From positions 1-19,857 of the forward strand of contig DAIDAB010000014.1 of the NCBI GenBank assembly GCA_027310845.1: 19,857 bases of DNA, in the 5' to 3' direction. The notes below the pieces were generated by a model. That model was not told the DNA's origin and did not search any database. It was given only the letters and a program-made list of their open reading frames with translations. The position numbers were made by a program, and so were the translations under genes. This DNA is from a bacterium. GTDB lineage: Archaea; Thermoproteota; Nitrososphaeria; Nitrososphaerales; CADDZS01. Shown here piece by piece: positions 6,661 through 14,585 of the stretch; the first letter of the stretch is position 1, and the number at the start of each line of letters is the position of its first letter.

Positions 6661-7344
6661 CTACACATGAAACTCTTTGTATCCCTTGCACGGCTCCTGC
6701 ACTGAGTAGATTATTCGTGGCCTCTGCTCATCGTGACTTTTGAAAACTGCGAAACTAGCTAGAGTCCTCCCATGCCTGCAGATGGCGGGATTGCGGTGTC
6801 TAGTCGCAAGTTTCAAGACGCTCTCTTCAGTTATGACTCCAAGCCTTTCTAGGTACTGCTCTCTGAGAATCGAATTTTCTGGTTTCTTTCCTTCGCCCAG
6901 GTTATGAAAATGATTGGTTGTGACAACGAATTTCTTTCTCTCATTTTGAGATGCATGTGTCTTTGTTCCGAAGCTTTCGATGTTGATTATTGATTTCCGA
7001 TCACAAAGAACGTAGGTTGCTGAGCCGTATTCTCCGCCTGAAGCCTCTTTCTTGATGATCCTCGCTGCATCTAGTGCTGATTGCCCCTCTCGAAGAGCTT
7101 TGAGAAGAAGTACTCCTCTGGACTTTTTCCCCGTGTATCCAAGAATGTTAGCAACACCGCCCGCAGTTCCTGACTTGATCGAATATCCGCAAGCTATGCC
7201 CTGAGCCCTCAAATCATAGATTCCAATTACATCTCCAATCTTTCGAATTTCGTTTCCGATGAAGAGCTCCTTCGGTCGATCCCTGTTTTCAAGGAAGACT
7301 AGATCGAGCTCCTTTTGTTGGTTCGCGGCTATGATTGAACACAA
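6661..7344 (-). CDS. Ntn-hydrolase-like protein (NRDE/TANGO2 or C45 acyltransferase type)
   Basis: A 227-residue protein starting at TTG with sequence MCSIIAANQQ. After removal of Met, Cys2 would be the N-terminal nucleophile, as in Ntn hydrolases. The segment LVFLENRDRPKEL matches the N-R-D-E-like motif of the NRDE/TANGO2 group, while VVTTNHFHNLG (about 140-150) and the following LREQYLERLG resemble the C45 acyltransferase/peptidase group. GYTGKKSRGVLLLKALREG (about 69-87) corresponds to the usual central helix. The substrate is unknown; amide or acyl bonds are usual. It lies 32 bases after coaBC, so the two are probably co-transcribed. Confidence 0.7.
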   Translation of the reverse strand: MCSIIAANQQKELDLVFLENRDRPKELFIGNEIRKIGDVIGIYDLRAQGIACGYSIKSGTAGGVANILGYTGKKSRGVLLLKALREGQSALDAARIIKKEASGGEYGSATYVLCDRKSIINIESFGTKTHASQNERKKFVVTTNHFHNLGEGKKPENSILREQYLERLGVITEESVLKLATRHRNPAICRHGRTLASFAVFKSHDEQRPRIIYSVQEPCKGYKEFHV

Positions 7345-7376
7345 CGCTGAATTTCACTCGAAAGAAGTCATAATTC

Positions 7377-8720
7377 TCAGAGGCTGGCACTCGATGTCGA
7401 TTGGATCTCTTCAAGCATGGCATCTAGGATCCCGCTCGCAATTTCATTCTTACTAGCTTTAAGCAGATGTTTCGCGCCTGCTCTATTCTTCATTACCATG
7501 TAGACCTCATTGAAATCAGAGCCGAAGCCGATATCAGTTCTAGATACGTTGTTTGCAGCTATGAGATCCACGCCCGAAGTCTTGAGTGCTTTGAAGGCCC
7601 GAGCGGCAAGATCTTCATTGTCCAACGCGTGCTCCGCTTTGAATGCCACAACAAAAGTTTTCGGGTAATCTTCCTTGGCTCTTGATACGATCTTCTTTGT
7701 CGCAACCAGTCGAAGATCGAGGGTTGGGTTATCGGAAGTACTGATCTTCCCTGCAACAGGAGACGCTGGCGCGTAATCTGCTGGAGCCGCTGCAGAAATT
7801 AGAACATCATACTTTTCTCTGGAGAGTCTAGAAGTGACTGATTCGAGCATTTCCTGCGTTGTCACAACCGATTCTATCTGGATTCTGTCGCCCCTTCTGA
7901 AACCATCTGGAATTGCGACGCCTGGTCCGTGGATTAAACAAACGCTCCTTGCTCCTCTTGAGAGAGCCTCCTCTGCGAGAGCAACTCCCATCTTGCCAGT
8001 GCTCGCGTTGGTGATATAGCGAACATTGTCGATTGGCTCTCGAGTCGCACCGGCTGTAATTACGAAGCTCAAGTCTGAGAGGTCTCTCTCGATTTCGTTT
8101 CTATTCGGAGTCGCTTTTCCCTTGTTGGCATCAGCAGCTTTGTTCCCGATCAAAGACATTACAGCCCGGAGGATTTCCTCGGGCTCCGCTATCTTTGATT
8201 TTGATTCAACTAGAGGTCCTTCAATGAACTTGACTCCTGCTTGCTCGAGCTTTTCTTTTGCTTGCCGAACTATTGGATTCCTGTGCATAGGCTCGTGCAT
8301 TGCGCTTGCTATCAGAATCGGGATCCGAGCTCCTAGAGCTGTGCAGGCAAGCGTAGACACTGGCTCGTCACATATCCCGCTTGCAACCTTTCCAAGCGTG
8401 TTCGCTGTGCATGGAGCAATCAAGACTAGATCAACTCTGCTTGAAGAAGAGACGAGCTCAACGTGCTCCACTTTGCCTGTCAACTTCGTGATAGGAGCGT
8501 TCCCAGTCGACCACTCAAATATCATCGGAGAAATGAATTCTGCCGCTTTGGGCGTGAGCACGACAATCACTTCAGCGCCATGCCGCATCAGCAATCTTGC
8601 AATTTTTGGTGATTCGGTTATCGAAACAGAGCCGGTCGCGCATAGGGCAATCTTCCTACCTGAGAGTTCATTGCCCAAAGTGCCAGTTATGTCCTTGAGG
8701 TGAGGCACGAGTATTTGCAA
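7377..8720 (-). CDS. coaBC: Bifunctional phosphopantothenoylcysteine decarboxylase/phosphopantothenate-cysteine ligase
   Basis: A 447-residue fusion performing two coenzyme A steps: coupling cysteine to 4'-phosphopantothenate (CoaB) and decarboxylating the product (CoaC). The CoaC flavoprotein domain covers about residues 20-195: KIALCATGSVSITESPKIAR, LIAPCTANTLGKVASGICDE (FMN site) and AMHEPMHRNP (the archaeal form of the PxMNxxMW motif). The CoaB domain follows from about 218: FVITAGATREPIDNVRYITN with ASTGKMG, then VLISAAAPADYAP. The catalytic Cys of CoaC is not obvious at the usual place (the region has SKSKIAEPEEI), so that point needs an alignment. The start is TTG, or GTG four codons later. 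Confidence 0.93.
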   Translation of the reverse strand: MQILVPHLKDITGTLGNELSGRKIALCATGSVSITESPKIARLLMRHGAEVIVVLTPKAAEFISPMIFEWSTGNAPITKLTGKVEHVELVSSSSRVDLVLIAPCTANTLGKVASGICDEPVSTLACTALGARIPILIASAMHEPMHRNPIVRQAKEKLEQAGVKFIEGPLVESKSKIAEPEEILRAVMSLIGNKAADANKGKATPNRNEIERDLSDLSFVITAGATREPIDNVRYITNASTGKMGVALAEEALSRGARSVCLIHGPGVAIPDGFRRGDRIQIESVVTTQEMLESVTSRLSREKYDVLISAAAPADYAPASPVAGKISTSDNPTLDLRLVATKKIVSRAKEDYPKTFVVAFKAEHALDNEDLAARAFKALKTSGVDLIAANNVSRTDIGFGSDFNEVYMVMKNRAGAKHLLKASKNEIASGILDAMLEEIQSTSSASL

Positions 8721-8924
8721 ATGCAGGCTTTGGTATATTCATTTCGAACTCCACATCTGCTCAAGGGGATTCGAACAGATTTTCATAGTATTGATCTTTC
8801 TTTTTCCAATCCAAACCACACTTCAGTGAATCAGCCAATCGAAAAAAACCACTACGGTAAGAGTGAAGAACAAGACCAGTAACCTTCGAACCAGGTCGAT
8901 TGGTTTGAGAGTGACATGGATGTC
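8721..8924. other. Short intergenic region before the rpo10-like remnant
   Basis: This is the divergent spacer between coaBC and the rpo10-like remnant, presumably holding both promoters. A frame at 8700-8882 (plus) overlaps the coaBC 5' end and has no motif. No tRNA was recognised, although GGGGATTCGAAC near 8765 superficially resembles a T-arm. Confidence 0.3.
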
Positions 8925-9121
8925 ATGATTGACGCTGTTCGTTGCTTCATGTGCGGAAAGCTCGTCGCCGACAAGTACGAGGAGTTCACCTCTCGCATGA
9001 AATCTGGCGAAGGCCCCAAGCTAATCCTCTACTCTTTGGATTCAAGAGATACTGCTTCAGAAGAACCGTAATCGGCAACATGGATCTCGTAGAACAATTG
9101 ATGCCCAACTATCAGGCGTAG
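8925..9121 (+). pseudogene. rpo10: RNA polymerase subunit N (Rpo10/Rpb10)-like gene with a frameshift
   Basis: From ATG at 8925 the protein begins MIDAVRCFMCGKLVADKYEE, unmistakably the N-terminus of archaeal Rpo10 (first zinc pair C7-x2-C10, then DKYEEF). It continues through GEGPKLILYS (9000-9035). The normal continuation FGFKRYCFRRTVIGNMDLVE then appears in the next frame and ends at TAG 9121. Adding one base within TCTTTGG (9033-9039) restores a 65-residue protein of normal length. As read, the frame ends early at TAA 9069-9071. The second zinc pair, CC in the family, is C-F here (YCFRR), so one zinc ligand is missing as well. This suggests a decayed paralogue, though a base-calling error combined with a divergent gene is possible. 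Confidence 0.75.
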
Positions 9122-9342
9122 CGGAGAAGGTACACTGAACTCAATTCGGAAGAGAAGGGTTGGTGAGATAGGCAGTGTATGAACCTAAGCTTCGCACAAG
9201 GAACATCCTTGCCCAACGAGCTCTTTTTCCTTTTGCAATTTGTCAGCCGCGCACCCCAAGGCTTCATGTCAGAAACTCTTGAAAAAAACGAAATGATTAT
9301 CTTGATGTCCTACCTACCAGTTTAACACAACGCGATTGACCA

Positions 9343-9624
9343 ATGTGCAAGCATTGTAAAGACGAAAAAGCAGGGACAATACAGTGCGGATGCAAATGCG
9401 CTGATTCCGACTGGCAAGATTCGGAGCCGCAGTCAACTCTTATTCAGCAAGATGTGGCATGGATCAAATGCAGCGAATGCAAGCATTATCTTTTCTTCAA
9501 AGCGGTTTCGCCTAAGATCATTGTAGAAAGAGGAGAGATGAAGAGGCATGAGGAGTCGTTCTTTCACGTGGAGGAACAAAGGCCACACATGGGGCCTGAG
9601 CCTGTTCCAAGGCTAGTGTCCTGA
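9343..9624 (+). CDS. Small cysteine-rich protein, possible zinc binding
   Basis: A 93-residue protein starting at ATG. Cysteines occur as MCKHCKDE (C2, C5), IQCGCKCADSD (C15, C17, C19) and IKCSECKHYLFF (C43, C46). The last pair, followed by a hydrophobic strand, looks like the second half of a zinc ribbon, and the C-terminal third is polar with several His. No family recognised. No Shine-Dalgarno is present, so a short or absent leader is likely. The protein belongs to a local concentration of zinc-finger-like small genes. It could be a chance frame, but the cysteine spacing argues against that. Confidence 0.5.
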   Translation: MCKHCKDEKAGTIQCGCKCADSDWQDSEPQSTLIQQDVAWIKCSECKHYLFFKAVSPKIIVERGEMKRHEESFFHVEEQRPHMGPEPVPRLVS

Positions 9625-9712
9625 AGCAATCATATTTCGCCAAGTCAGGGAAGCTGTCAGCACTGCATGATTCGAAGAATTGTTTAGCGTACTAACAAAA
9701 AGAAGTTTTCTT

Positions 9713-9859
9713 CTATCTTTTCCTTTTGTCCTGCCTAAAGGTTCCATTTTTGCATGCAGTCGGTCCTGCAAACCAGTAATCTCCGAACTTTGTCGAGATT
9801 CCGCCTCTTTCACAGTAATAGCATCTGACATCAGGGCTTGTCTCGCGCCCGGACTCCAA
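9713..9859 (-). CDS. Possible zinc-knuckle mini-protein
   Basis: A 48-residue frame from TTG at 9859, in the same frame as, and just downstream of, the zinc-ribbon remnant at 9887. It contains VRCYYCERGGISTKFGDYWF, a C-x2-C knuckle followed by a Gly turn and aromatic residues, then a single Cys (TACKNGTF) and a basic tail. It could be a separate small gene or the downstream part of one larger zinc protein. A different overlapping frame (9613-9906) is longer but has no motif. Confidence 0.3.
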   Translation of the reverse strand: MESGRETSPDVRCYYCERGGISTKFGDYWFAGPTACKNGTFRQDKRKR

Positions 9860-9886
9860 TGTCGAAGTGGTCCATTCATCTGAATA

Positions 9887-10052
9887 TCATACCTTCCTGT
9901 TCTCATAATCTACAAAGAAACCGCATCCATGGCAGAACAGACCATCGAATCTTTCTTTATAGCTGAAAGATTCTTCCCTGCATTTCTTGCAAACCTCCTT
10001 TTCCTTCGTTCCGAACTGTTTCAGAGAAGGAGTAACAAAAAACGGGTATCAT
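9887..10052 (-). pseudogene. Zinc-ribbon protein with a probable frameshift
   Basis: The frame from 10048 down to the TGA at 9887 encodes a clear zinc ribbon: EVCKKCREESFSYKERF then LFCHGCGFFVDYENRKV, i.e. C-x2-C, 16 residues, C-x2-C. It has no start codon in frame. An ATG at 10052-10050 lies in the neighbouring frame (MIPVF), and leaving out one base of the A6 run at 10037-10042 joins it to VTPSLKQFGTKEKEV and gives a 54-residue protein. Either a one-base insertion in a homopolymer broke the gene, or this is a base-calling error. Function unknown; such ribbons usually bind nucleic acids or proteins. Confidence 0.5.
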
Positions 10053-10381
10053 AAGAGGGTTGGATTCTGTAGTATTTGTTTCAAGCGAGTGCAATTTAGG
10101 ATCTACAATGTGAGCATTTGTCCGGTAGCCCTTACAGACACTCGCAGTTTCGGCAAGATTGTGGTGAAATCCTGACTCAGGACATGGCTTTCTTAGCTTT
10201 GAAATTTATTGACGGATATCAGATCTTCGAGATTAGTATGCATGACGTCTACGGTTATCTCTTGAATCAATGCCTTAAAATTACAAGAGCACCAAATTGG
10301 ATCCTAACAATTCAGAGCCCAAGGGCAGTCAGTGCGAGTAATTGATTCACACCACAACTCAATCCAATTTCTATTTTGGTG
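10053..10381. other. Intergenic stretch after the cytochrome b operon
   Basis: No supported gene. A plus-strand frame at 10118-10345 is AT-rich, has no Shine-Dalgarno and no motif. This is the 3' side of the leftward seven-gene operon; I see no strong terminator hairpin with a T run. Confidence 0.3.
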
Positions 10382-10654
10382 TCAGTAGCTTCCTAGTTGC
10401 ACTGAGATGAGCAGGAAAACTGCAGCGATCACGCAGCCTACCAGCAACCAAGTATTGCTGGTACTTGAGATCGACGGTTTGAGGTATACATACACTGCCA
10501 TGGAGAAGATTACTAGCTCTGATCCAAGCATCGCACCAAAGACGCGCTGCAGAGAGACCAAATCGACAACCCAGAGGTAGCCAGCTATCGAAGCCGCGGC
10601 AGTGGCTAGCAACATTGCCACAGTATACCTAAGCATTTCTTCGTCGAGTTTCAA
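10382..10654 (-). CDS. Small three-helix membrane protein of the Rieske/cytochrome b operon
   Basis: A 90-residue protein with three hydrophobic segments: about 10-30 (starting VAMLLATAAASIAGYLWVV), 38-57 (starting VFGAMLGSELVIFSMAVYV) and 68-86 (WLLVGCVIAAVFLLISVQL). The TTG start overlaps the cytochrome b stop as TTGA, so the two are translationally coupled. It is the last gene of the seven-gene operon. By position it is likely a small accessory subunit of the complex. It carries no cofactor motif, and I do not recognise a family. The glutamate in GSELVIF sits inside the second helix, which is unusual for a plain structural helix. Confidence 0.75.
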   Translation of the reverse strand: MKLDEEMLRYTVAMLLATAAASIAGYLWVVDLVSLQRVFGAMLGSELVIFSMAVYVYLKPSISSTSNTWLLVGCVIAAVFLLISVQLGSY

Positions 10655-12069
10655 GACGGTGACCTGTTCTGAGCCAAGGTAAGGTTTCTCATCATTCGGG
10701 CCATCGCATAGAACGACCCGAGAAGCACTGCAAAATTAACTGCAACAAAAAATATGTTTATTGGAACGCTCGTCAGCGATCCGACAACGTTTGCAAAGCA
10801 CACGGATCCCGAAATGAGAGGTATCATGAACACCGCCGTGACCGATCGGTTTGTAAAAGGCAATGCCATCGCACGAAGGGGAGATTTCTTTGTTGTCATC
10901 GCTTTCTTACTATTCTTCCCTCTCATTCTGAACATGAACAATGATACCGCTGCGACGGCGATTGCAACACCCCCATTGACTAGGATTGCCTGTGAATCAG
11001 GGATAATCTGGCCCGGAGTCAGATAACCCCACACAGTCAGAACGAGTAGCTCTGCAATCAGTATCAACCCAATCGTAGTGTAGAGCGGTCTTGAAAATGG
11101 ATTTCGCTGAGAGCCCCTGTCTATGAAAGGAAGCAAGGCTAGACCCAGAGCCACGATAGTCACAGCGCCAAGCGCCATGTATATCCCGGAGCCTTCGAAG
11201 AATGAAAATTTCAGTACTTGGTACATCCAGAGAAGATACCATTCGGGTTGTGCTATGTAGTTCGATGCCGCCTGCGGAGTGAACTCTGCGGGGAGAGTGA
11301 TCGGAAACATCGCCGCTGCAACGAATATTACTCCAACGAATACTGCCCCAAGCATCGCAAAGTATAGGTAAACTGTCGGAAACCAAGGAATGTCTTTGGA
11401 TTCTTTCTTTGCGCCGTTGACAGGCTCCGCGGCTCCATGCGCCTCGAACATGTACATCTTGAGTGCCAGAAGTGAGAGAAGAGCCGCTGGGAGTACTACG
11501 ATGTGAAGGTCGAAGAACCTAGTAAGTTCTCCAGCACTGCTACCGTCACCAGCAACGAGGAACGTTACGATCGGGCCTATTTGTGCTGGTAAGAAACTGA
11601 GCATTCCTATAGAGACATCCGTGGCGGATTTGGAGACGACTGTCCAAGGGAGTAGATATCCTGTGAGGCCGAATCCCATTACAGTCAGCCCCATCAACAT
11701 CCCTATGACCCACATCATCTCCCTGGGTCTTTTTTGAGCGCTGACGAAATACCCGCGGAACAAGTGCAGGAATGCAAGCAAAATCATTGCGTAAGCCCCG
11801 TAGAGATGTACTGTCTCGAGCAGCCATCCGAGGGGCACATACTTGATGATCAAGAGTGTAGATGAGTAAGCCTGATCGGTAGTTGGCACATAGTAGATCA
11901 TCATGAGCAGACCAGTTAGCACCTGCAGACCAAATGCGATCACAGTTAGCGCTCCGAGCCAGTACAAGGGATTCATGCTGTATTCCGGGACGGGACGCAG
12001 GACGCTCGTCTCAAGTCCAAAACGCGATTTGAACCATTCGACGAATTTTCTTCCTGGATTTTCGCTCAA
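10651..12069 (-). CDS. Cytochrome b subunit, fused b6/subunit IV type
   Basis: A 472-residue membrane protein, the quinol-oxidising core of a Rieske/cytochrome b complex. The N-terminal four-helix part carries haem ligands H88 and H102 (VHLYGAYAMILLAFLHLF) and H189 (FFDLHIVVLP). The fourth ligand position, 15 residues after H189 as in cytochrome b6, is K204 (LLALKMYMFEAHG). The quinol-site motif PEWY is present at 275-278 (IAQPEWYLLWMYQ). The C-terminal part adds helices beyond the normal subunit IV length, including two after residue 400. The start is TTG. It lies 12 bases after the Rieske gene and overlaps the following gene by four bases. The single-chain arrangement is as in bc1 complexes, but the helix D spacing is b6f-like. 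Confidence 0.92.
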   Translation of the reverse strand: MSENPGRKFVEWFKSRFGLETSVLRPVPEYSMNPLYWLGALTVIAFGLQVLTGLLMMIYYVPTTDQAYSSTLLIIKYVPLGWLLETVHLYGAYAMILLAFLHLFRGYFVSAQKRPREMMWVIGMLMGLTVMGFGLTGYLLPWTVVSKSATDVSIGMLSFLPAQIGPIVTFLVAGDGSSAGELTRFFDLHIVVLPAALLSLLALKMYMFEAHGAAEPVNGAKKESKDIPWFPTVYLYFAMLGAVFVGVIFVAAAMFPITLPAEFTPQAASNYIAQPEWYLLWMYQVLKFSFFEGSGIYMALGAVTIVALGLALLPFIDRGSQRNPFSRPLYTTIGLILIAELLVLTVWGYLTPGQIIPDSQAILVNGGVAIAVAAVSLFMFRMRGKNSKKAMTTKKSPLRAMALPFTNRSVTAVFMIPLISGSVCFANVVGSLTSVPINIFFVAVNFAVLLGSFYAMARMMRNLTLAQNRSPS

Positions 12070-12081
12070 TGTTTTTCTCGC

Positions 12082-12795
12082 TCACCCGGAAGAAGAGAAG
12101 ACAGTTGCATCAGTCACGACCGTCCCTCCTGTTAGGTCATATTGAAGCACCGAAGTGGGATCACTAGTTCCAGGCGGGCCATGTCCAAAGATGGTCGGCG
12201 GCCCCATTCCTATTGCGGAGATATCGCCAGTCGAGCTGTCATATTTCAAAGTCACTTGTGGGACTGGTCTGGGCGGGGGCCCACCGATTACTTTCCCACC
12301 GTGAACAAAGTCGTATTGCCCTCCATGGCAACAGCAGTAGCCTTGTGGTGCGACTGATTTGAAAGATTGGTTGCAAGGAGGCGATGAGCCGGTGGGAAGG
12401 GCTGAGTAGAAGCATCCGAGGTGCTGGCAAACATCACTGAATGCAACAATGTCAGAGTCAGGTCCGACTCCATTGTCTGCCTTTTGTCCTACCTTGAGCA
12501 GGACACAGGGCGTGTCCACGAGTGGGTAGTTAAATGACAGCGGTTTTGTGGGGTCAAGAGTCGATACGTTCGCAATTTTTATCACTGGCCACGACAAAGC
12601 TACGTTCGTTGAACCCTCATTCGGAGATGGAACGAAAGCCAGAATCCTAAACATGCTGGCGAACGAAGCGACCGTCGCCAATCCACCTAGTGTTAGCACA
12701 AGTTTCAAAAAGTTTCGCTTGCTATGACCCTGCTCGGGAAGCTTTTCCTTTTCCCCATCGGGTCCACTTTTTGATTCCATTTGGTTTTTCTTCAC
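12082..12795 (-). CDS. Rieske iron-sulfur protein
   Basis: A 237-residue 2Fe-2S protein that takes electrons from quinol at the cytochrome b site. Residues 25-57 form an N-terminal anchor with a Tat-like signal: SKRNFLKL, with KR instead of RR, then a hydrophobic helix (LVLTLGGLATVASFASMF). Cluster box I is DVCQHLGC (C123, H125; C128 forms the disulfide). Box II is CCCHGGQYD (C154, H157; C156 for the disulfide). The Pro loop is GGPPPRPVP. A Ser/Thr-rich C-terminal extension of about 40 residues follows. The start is GTG directly after the TGA of the preceding gene; an ATG lies five codons in. The domain is expected outside the membrane. Confidence 0.93.
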   Translation of the reverse strand: MKKNQMESKSGPDGEKEKLPEQGHSKRNFLKLVLTLGGLATVASFASMFRILAFVPSPNEGSTNVALSWPVIKIANVSTLDPTKPLSFNYPLVDTPCVLLKVGQKADNGVGPDSDIVAFSDVCQHLGCFYSALPTGSSPPCNQSFKSVAPQGYCCCHGGQYDFVHGGKVIGGPPPRPVPQVTLKYDSSTGDISAIGMGPPTIFGHGPPGTSDPTSVLQYDLTGGTVVTDATVFSSSG

Positions 12796-13140
12796 TCAGT
12801 CGCTGTTTTTTTGCGCAGGACTTGCAAATCTCGTCATCAATAGCAGTGCGGCGACGAGGCCGAGAATAACCAACACAAAGGTCACCACTGCCGCGGTAGT
12901 CAGATCGAAAGTTACGGGTATACGTGACAACGTTGAAGAGGCAGTTGATGTTTGCGTACTGTTCCCACTCGTTGTATCAGCAAAAGCAGTCAGATGAGCC
13001 GTGAATCCAACAAGGATAAACAAAGCAAGAGCTAGGACCAGAGAAGAACCCTTTCCCTTTAAGGGCATGAACTGACTAAGGTTCGGCGCTGGTCGAAACG
13101 ACAACTGACCAAGATATCTTGTTGGTGTTTGAATTGACAA
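12796..13140 (-). CDS. Small membrane-anchored protein with Ser/Thr-rich outer segment
   Basis: 114 residues from TTG, or about 90 from the internal ATG (MPLKGKGSSLVLALALFILV), which would make a better signal segment. There are two hydrophobic helices (about 33-54 and 82-103) flanking a Ser/Thr/Asn-rich stretch (DTTSGNSTQTSTASSTLS) likely to lie outside and be glycosylated. No cofactor motif. Its stop abuts the Rieske start (TGA then GTG), and it follows the 8-helix gene by 8 bases. It is probably a structural or scaffolding subunit. Glycosylated small subunits accompany cytochrome b558/566 in Sulfolobales, but a match by sequence is not claimed. Confidence 0.7.
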   Translation of the reverse strand: MSIQTPTRYLGQLSFRPAPNLSQFMPLKGKGSSLVLALALFILVGFTAHLTAFADTTSGNSTQTSTASSTLSRIPVTFDLTTAAVVTFVLVILGLVAALLLMTRFASPAQKNSD

Positions 13141-13148
13141 TAATTAGG

Positions 13149-14057
13149 TCATTCCTTTTGTCTGGGAATCCTCTTAGAGAATCCACGTGTCCAAGATGGG
13201 AGATTCAAGTGGAATGGGGCTCCAATTGTCAAAATCAAGAATGCGTATACCAAGATTGTCACTTCTGCCATAACCACGACATAAGATACTCCGCCAAGGG
13301 TGGTCGTAATTACACCATCGCCAGCCGCGAGAGATATCGCTGCGAGGCCAAGAAGCGAGTAAACAACCCTTTGAGGGACCCAGTGCGACGATGCTAATGA
13401 TGATCTTGCATATGATCCTTCAAGAGTTGAGAGCACAACGATTCCGAGTACCAGTGATACCGTGAAAGCAGCTAGCCCTACATGCAGCACGACCGCGAAT
13501 GCGTACAAAGAAATCGTTTCAACAGCCGTGCCCGCGACTATCGTCAAAGACAGTGCCCCAAGTGCAAGGTAAGTCATGGTCGCCGCCAAGGATCTATCTT
13601 CATCCTGTTCCGCGTGTCTGACCATCCTCGATACCTTAGCTAACGAGTATCCTGTGATGGGCATTCCAAGTCCTATTGTCCCCATCATCGATAGATTAGT
13701 TATCATGATTTGGACAGAATCTGAAGTATTTCCCAAGAATGCAAAGCCTTGAGCTCCTGAGAGCAGGGTGAAAAAGAAGACAGTGAGGTTCGATACTGAG
13801 ACTAGCTTTTGTCCCTGCAATGCGGCAAGAAATCCCACTACTGCTGTCAAGAGTGCAAAACCAGATGATGCAATCCCGTGTACGATGACTTGTGGTAGAG
13901 TGATGGATGCATTGTGCACCTCAGTGGCTAGCCATATGCCCATGACGTAAGTGAGAGCGAGTAAGACGGCTTGAAGATACACTAAATTCTTGAGCTGTTG
14001 TGCGCGTCGCACACGCATCTCGGAGCTCAAATCCTCAGAAAGACTCAGGACACTCAT
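13149..14057 (-). CDS. Eight-helix membrane protein made of two four-helix modules
   Basis: A 302-residue integral membrane protein. The first module spans about residues 24-146 and the second about 157-285. Each has a His in its second helix: H60 (PQVIVHGIASSGFALL) and H192 (AVVLHVGLAAFTVSLVLG). The opening helix of module 1 (YLQAVLLALTYVMGIWLATE) matches those of the 175- and 167-residue proteins upstream. Total layout resembles CtaA/COX15 and CbsB-type proteins (eight helices, two bundles), but those of the CtaA type use two His pairs, and I see only one helix His per bundle here. Function in quinol oxidation or haem binding is inference. It follows the 167-residue gene by 21 bases. Confidence 0.8.
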   Translation of the reverse strand: MSVLSLSEDLSSEMRVRRAQQLKNLVYLQAVLLALTYVMGIWLATEVHNASITLPQVIVHGIASSGFALLTAVVGFLAALQGQKLVSVSNLTVFFFTLLSGAQGFAFLGNTSDSVQIMITNLSMMGTIGLGMPITGYSLAKVSRMVRHAEQDEDRSLAATMTYLALGALSLTIVAGTAVETISLYAFAVVLHVGLAAFTVSLVLGIVVLSTLEGSYARSSLASSHWVPQRVVYSLLGLAAISLAAGDGVITTTLGGVSYVVVMAEVTILVYAFLILTIGAPFHLNLPSWTRGFSKRIPRQKE

Positions 14058-14078
14058 ATTATTCCACGCACTCCATCT

Positions 14079-14582
14079 TCACGTCTGATTGATCGCTTCA
14101 ATTACCCTGATCGCTCTCATCACTTTCAGAGTTGCATAGTATGAGAGGAAAATTGCGAGCATGAACAAGGCCGACATCAACCATCCTCCCGCGAGTGTGA
14201 GCGTCCCGGATGCTCTTCCACCACCGGTTGCAAGAAATAATAGTCCGCCTCCTGTGCCGATTGCAAGTGATACAACTGCTCCCAAACTGAATAAGGCAAC
14301 TTTCCTCATTCCATAGACAAAACCCACCGTCATCACGATGAACGTGAAGGTGAAGTTCAGTATCGCCAATAACATGTGTATGATATCTGCGGTGTCGCTG
14401 ATGCTTATCGTGTTTATTCCCGAAGTGATGAATATGTTCACGTACATGCCCGTGACATACATGAAGAGGTAGACAATGAAATTCGCGTAGCAGAGCTTCA
14501 GTGTCAGTTTAAGACCCGCTAGACCAAGGTTCCCTAGCTCCTCCCCCTTCGTCTGCGCCGCGACTCTTTGGACTTCCTCCAA
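14079..14582 (-). CDS. Four-helix membrane protein, His in helix 2
   Basis: 167 residues with four membrane helices: about 30-52 (starting CYANFIVYLFMYVTGMYVNI), 65-89 (starting ADIIHMLLAILNFTFTFIVM), 94-118 (starting VALFSLGAVVSLAIGTGGGL) and 129-155. H69 lies within helix 2 at the same residue number as the His in the 175-residue neighbour. The pattern Y-x-x-x-...-Y-x-x-G-M-x-x-N in helix 1 and the glycine-rich helix 3 (GAVVSLAIGTGGG) are shared with that neighbour (GMLVN, GAMSSRTVG). The two are therefore paralogues, and both resemble the first module of the 302-residue protein. The genes are 3 bases apart. Confidence 0.8.
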   Translation of the reverse strand: MEEVQRVAAQTKGEELGNLGLAGLKLTLKLCYANFIVYLFMYVTGMYVNIFITSGINTISISDTADIIHMLLAILNFTFTFIVMTVGFVYGMRKVALFSLGAVVSLAIGTGGGLLFLATGGGRASGTLTLAGGWLMSALFMLAIFLSYYATLKVMRAIRVIEAINQT

Positions 14583-14585
14583 TAT

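Noticed and set aside
6556..6705. A 49-codon plus-strand frame overlapping the Ntn-hydrolase-like gene
   Set aside because: No motif and no ribosome site; its second half is antisense to a real gene.
8026..8703. A 225-residue plus-strand frame opposite coaBC
   Set aside because: It lies fully antisense to a convincing coaBC, has Ser-rich odd composition and no motif.
8760..8790. A T-arm-like string GGGGATTCGAAC suggesting a tRNA
   Set aside because: No acceptor, D or anticodon stems could be built around it on either strand.
9613..9906. A 97-residue minus-strand frame
   Set aside because: It starts inside the zinc-ribbon remnant and has no motif, while another frame of the same DNA shows a C-x2-C knuckle.
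10118..10345. A 75-residue plus-strand frame downstream of the cytochrome b operon
   Set aside because: AT-rich, without ribosome site or motif; not supportable.
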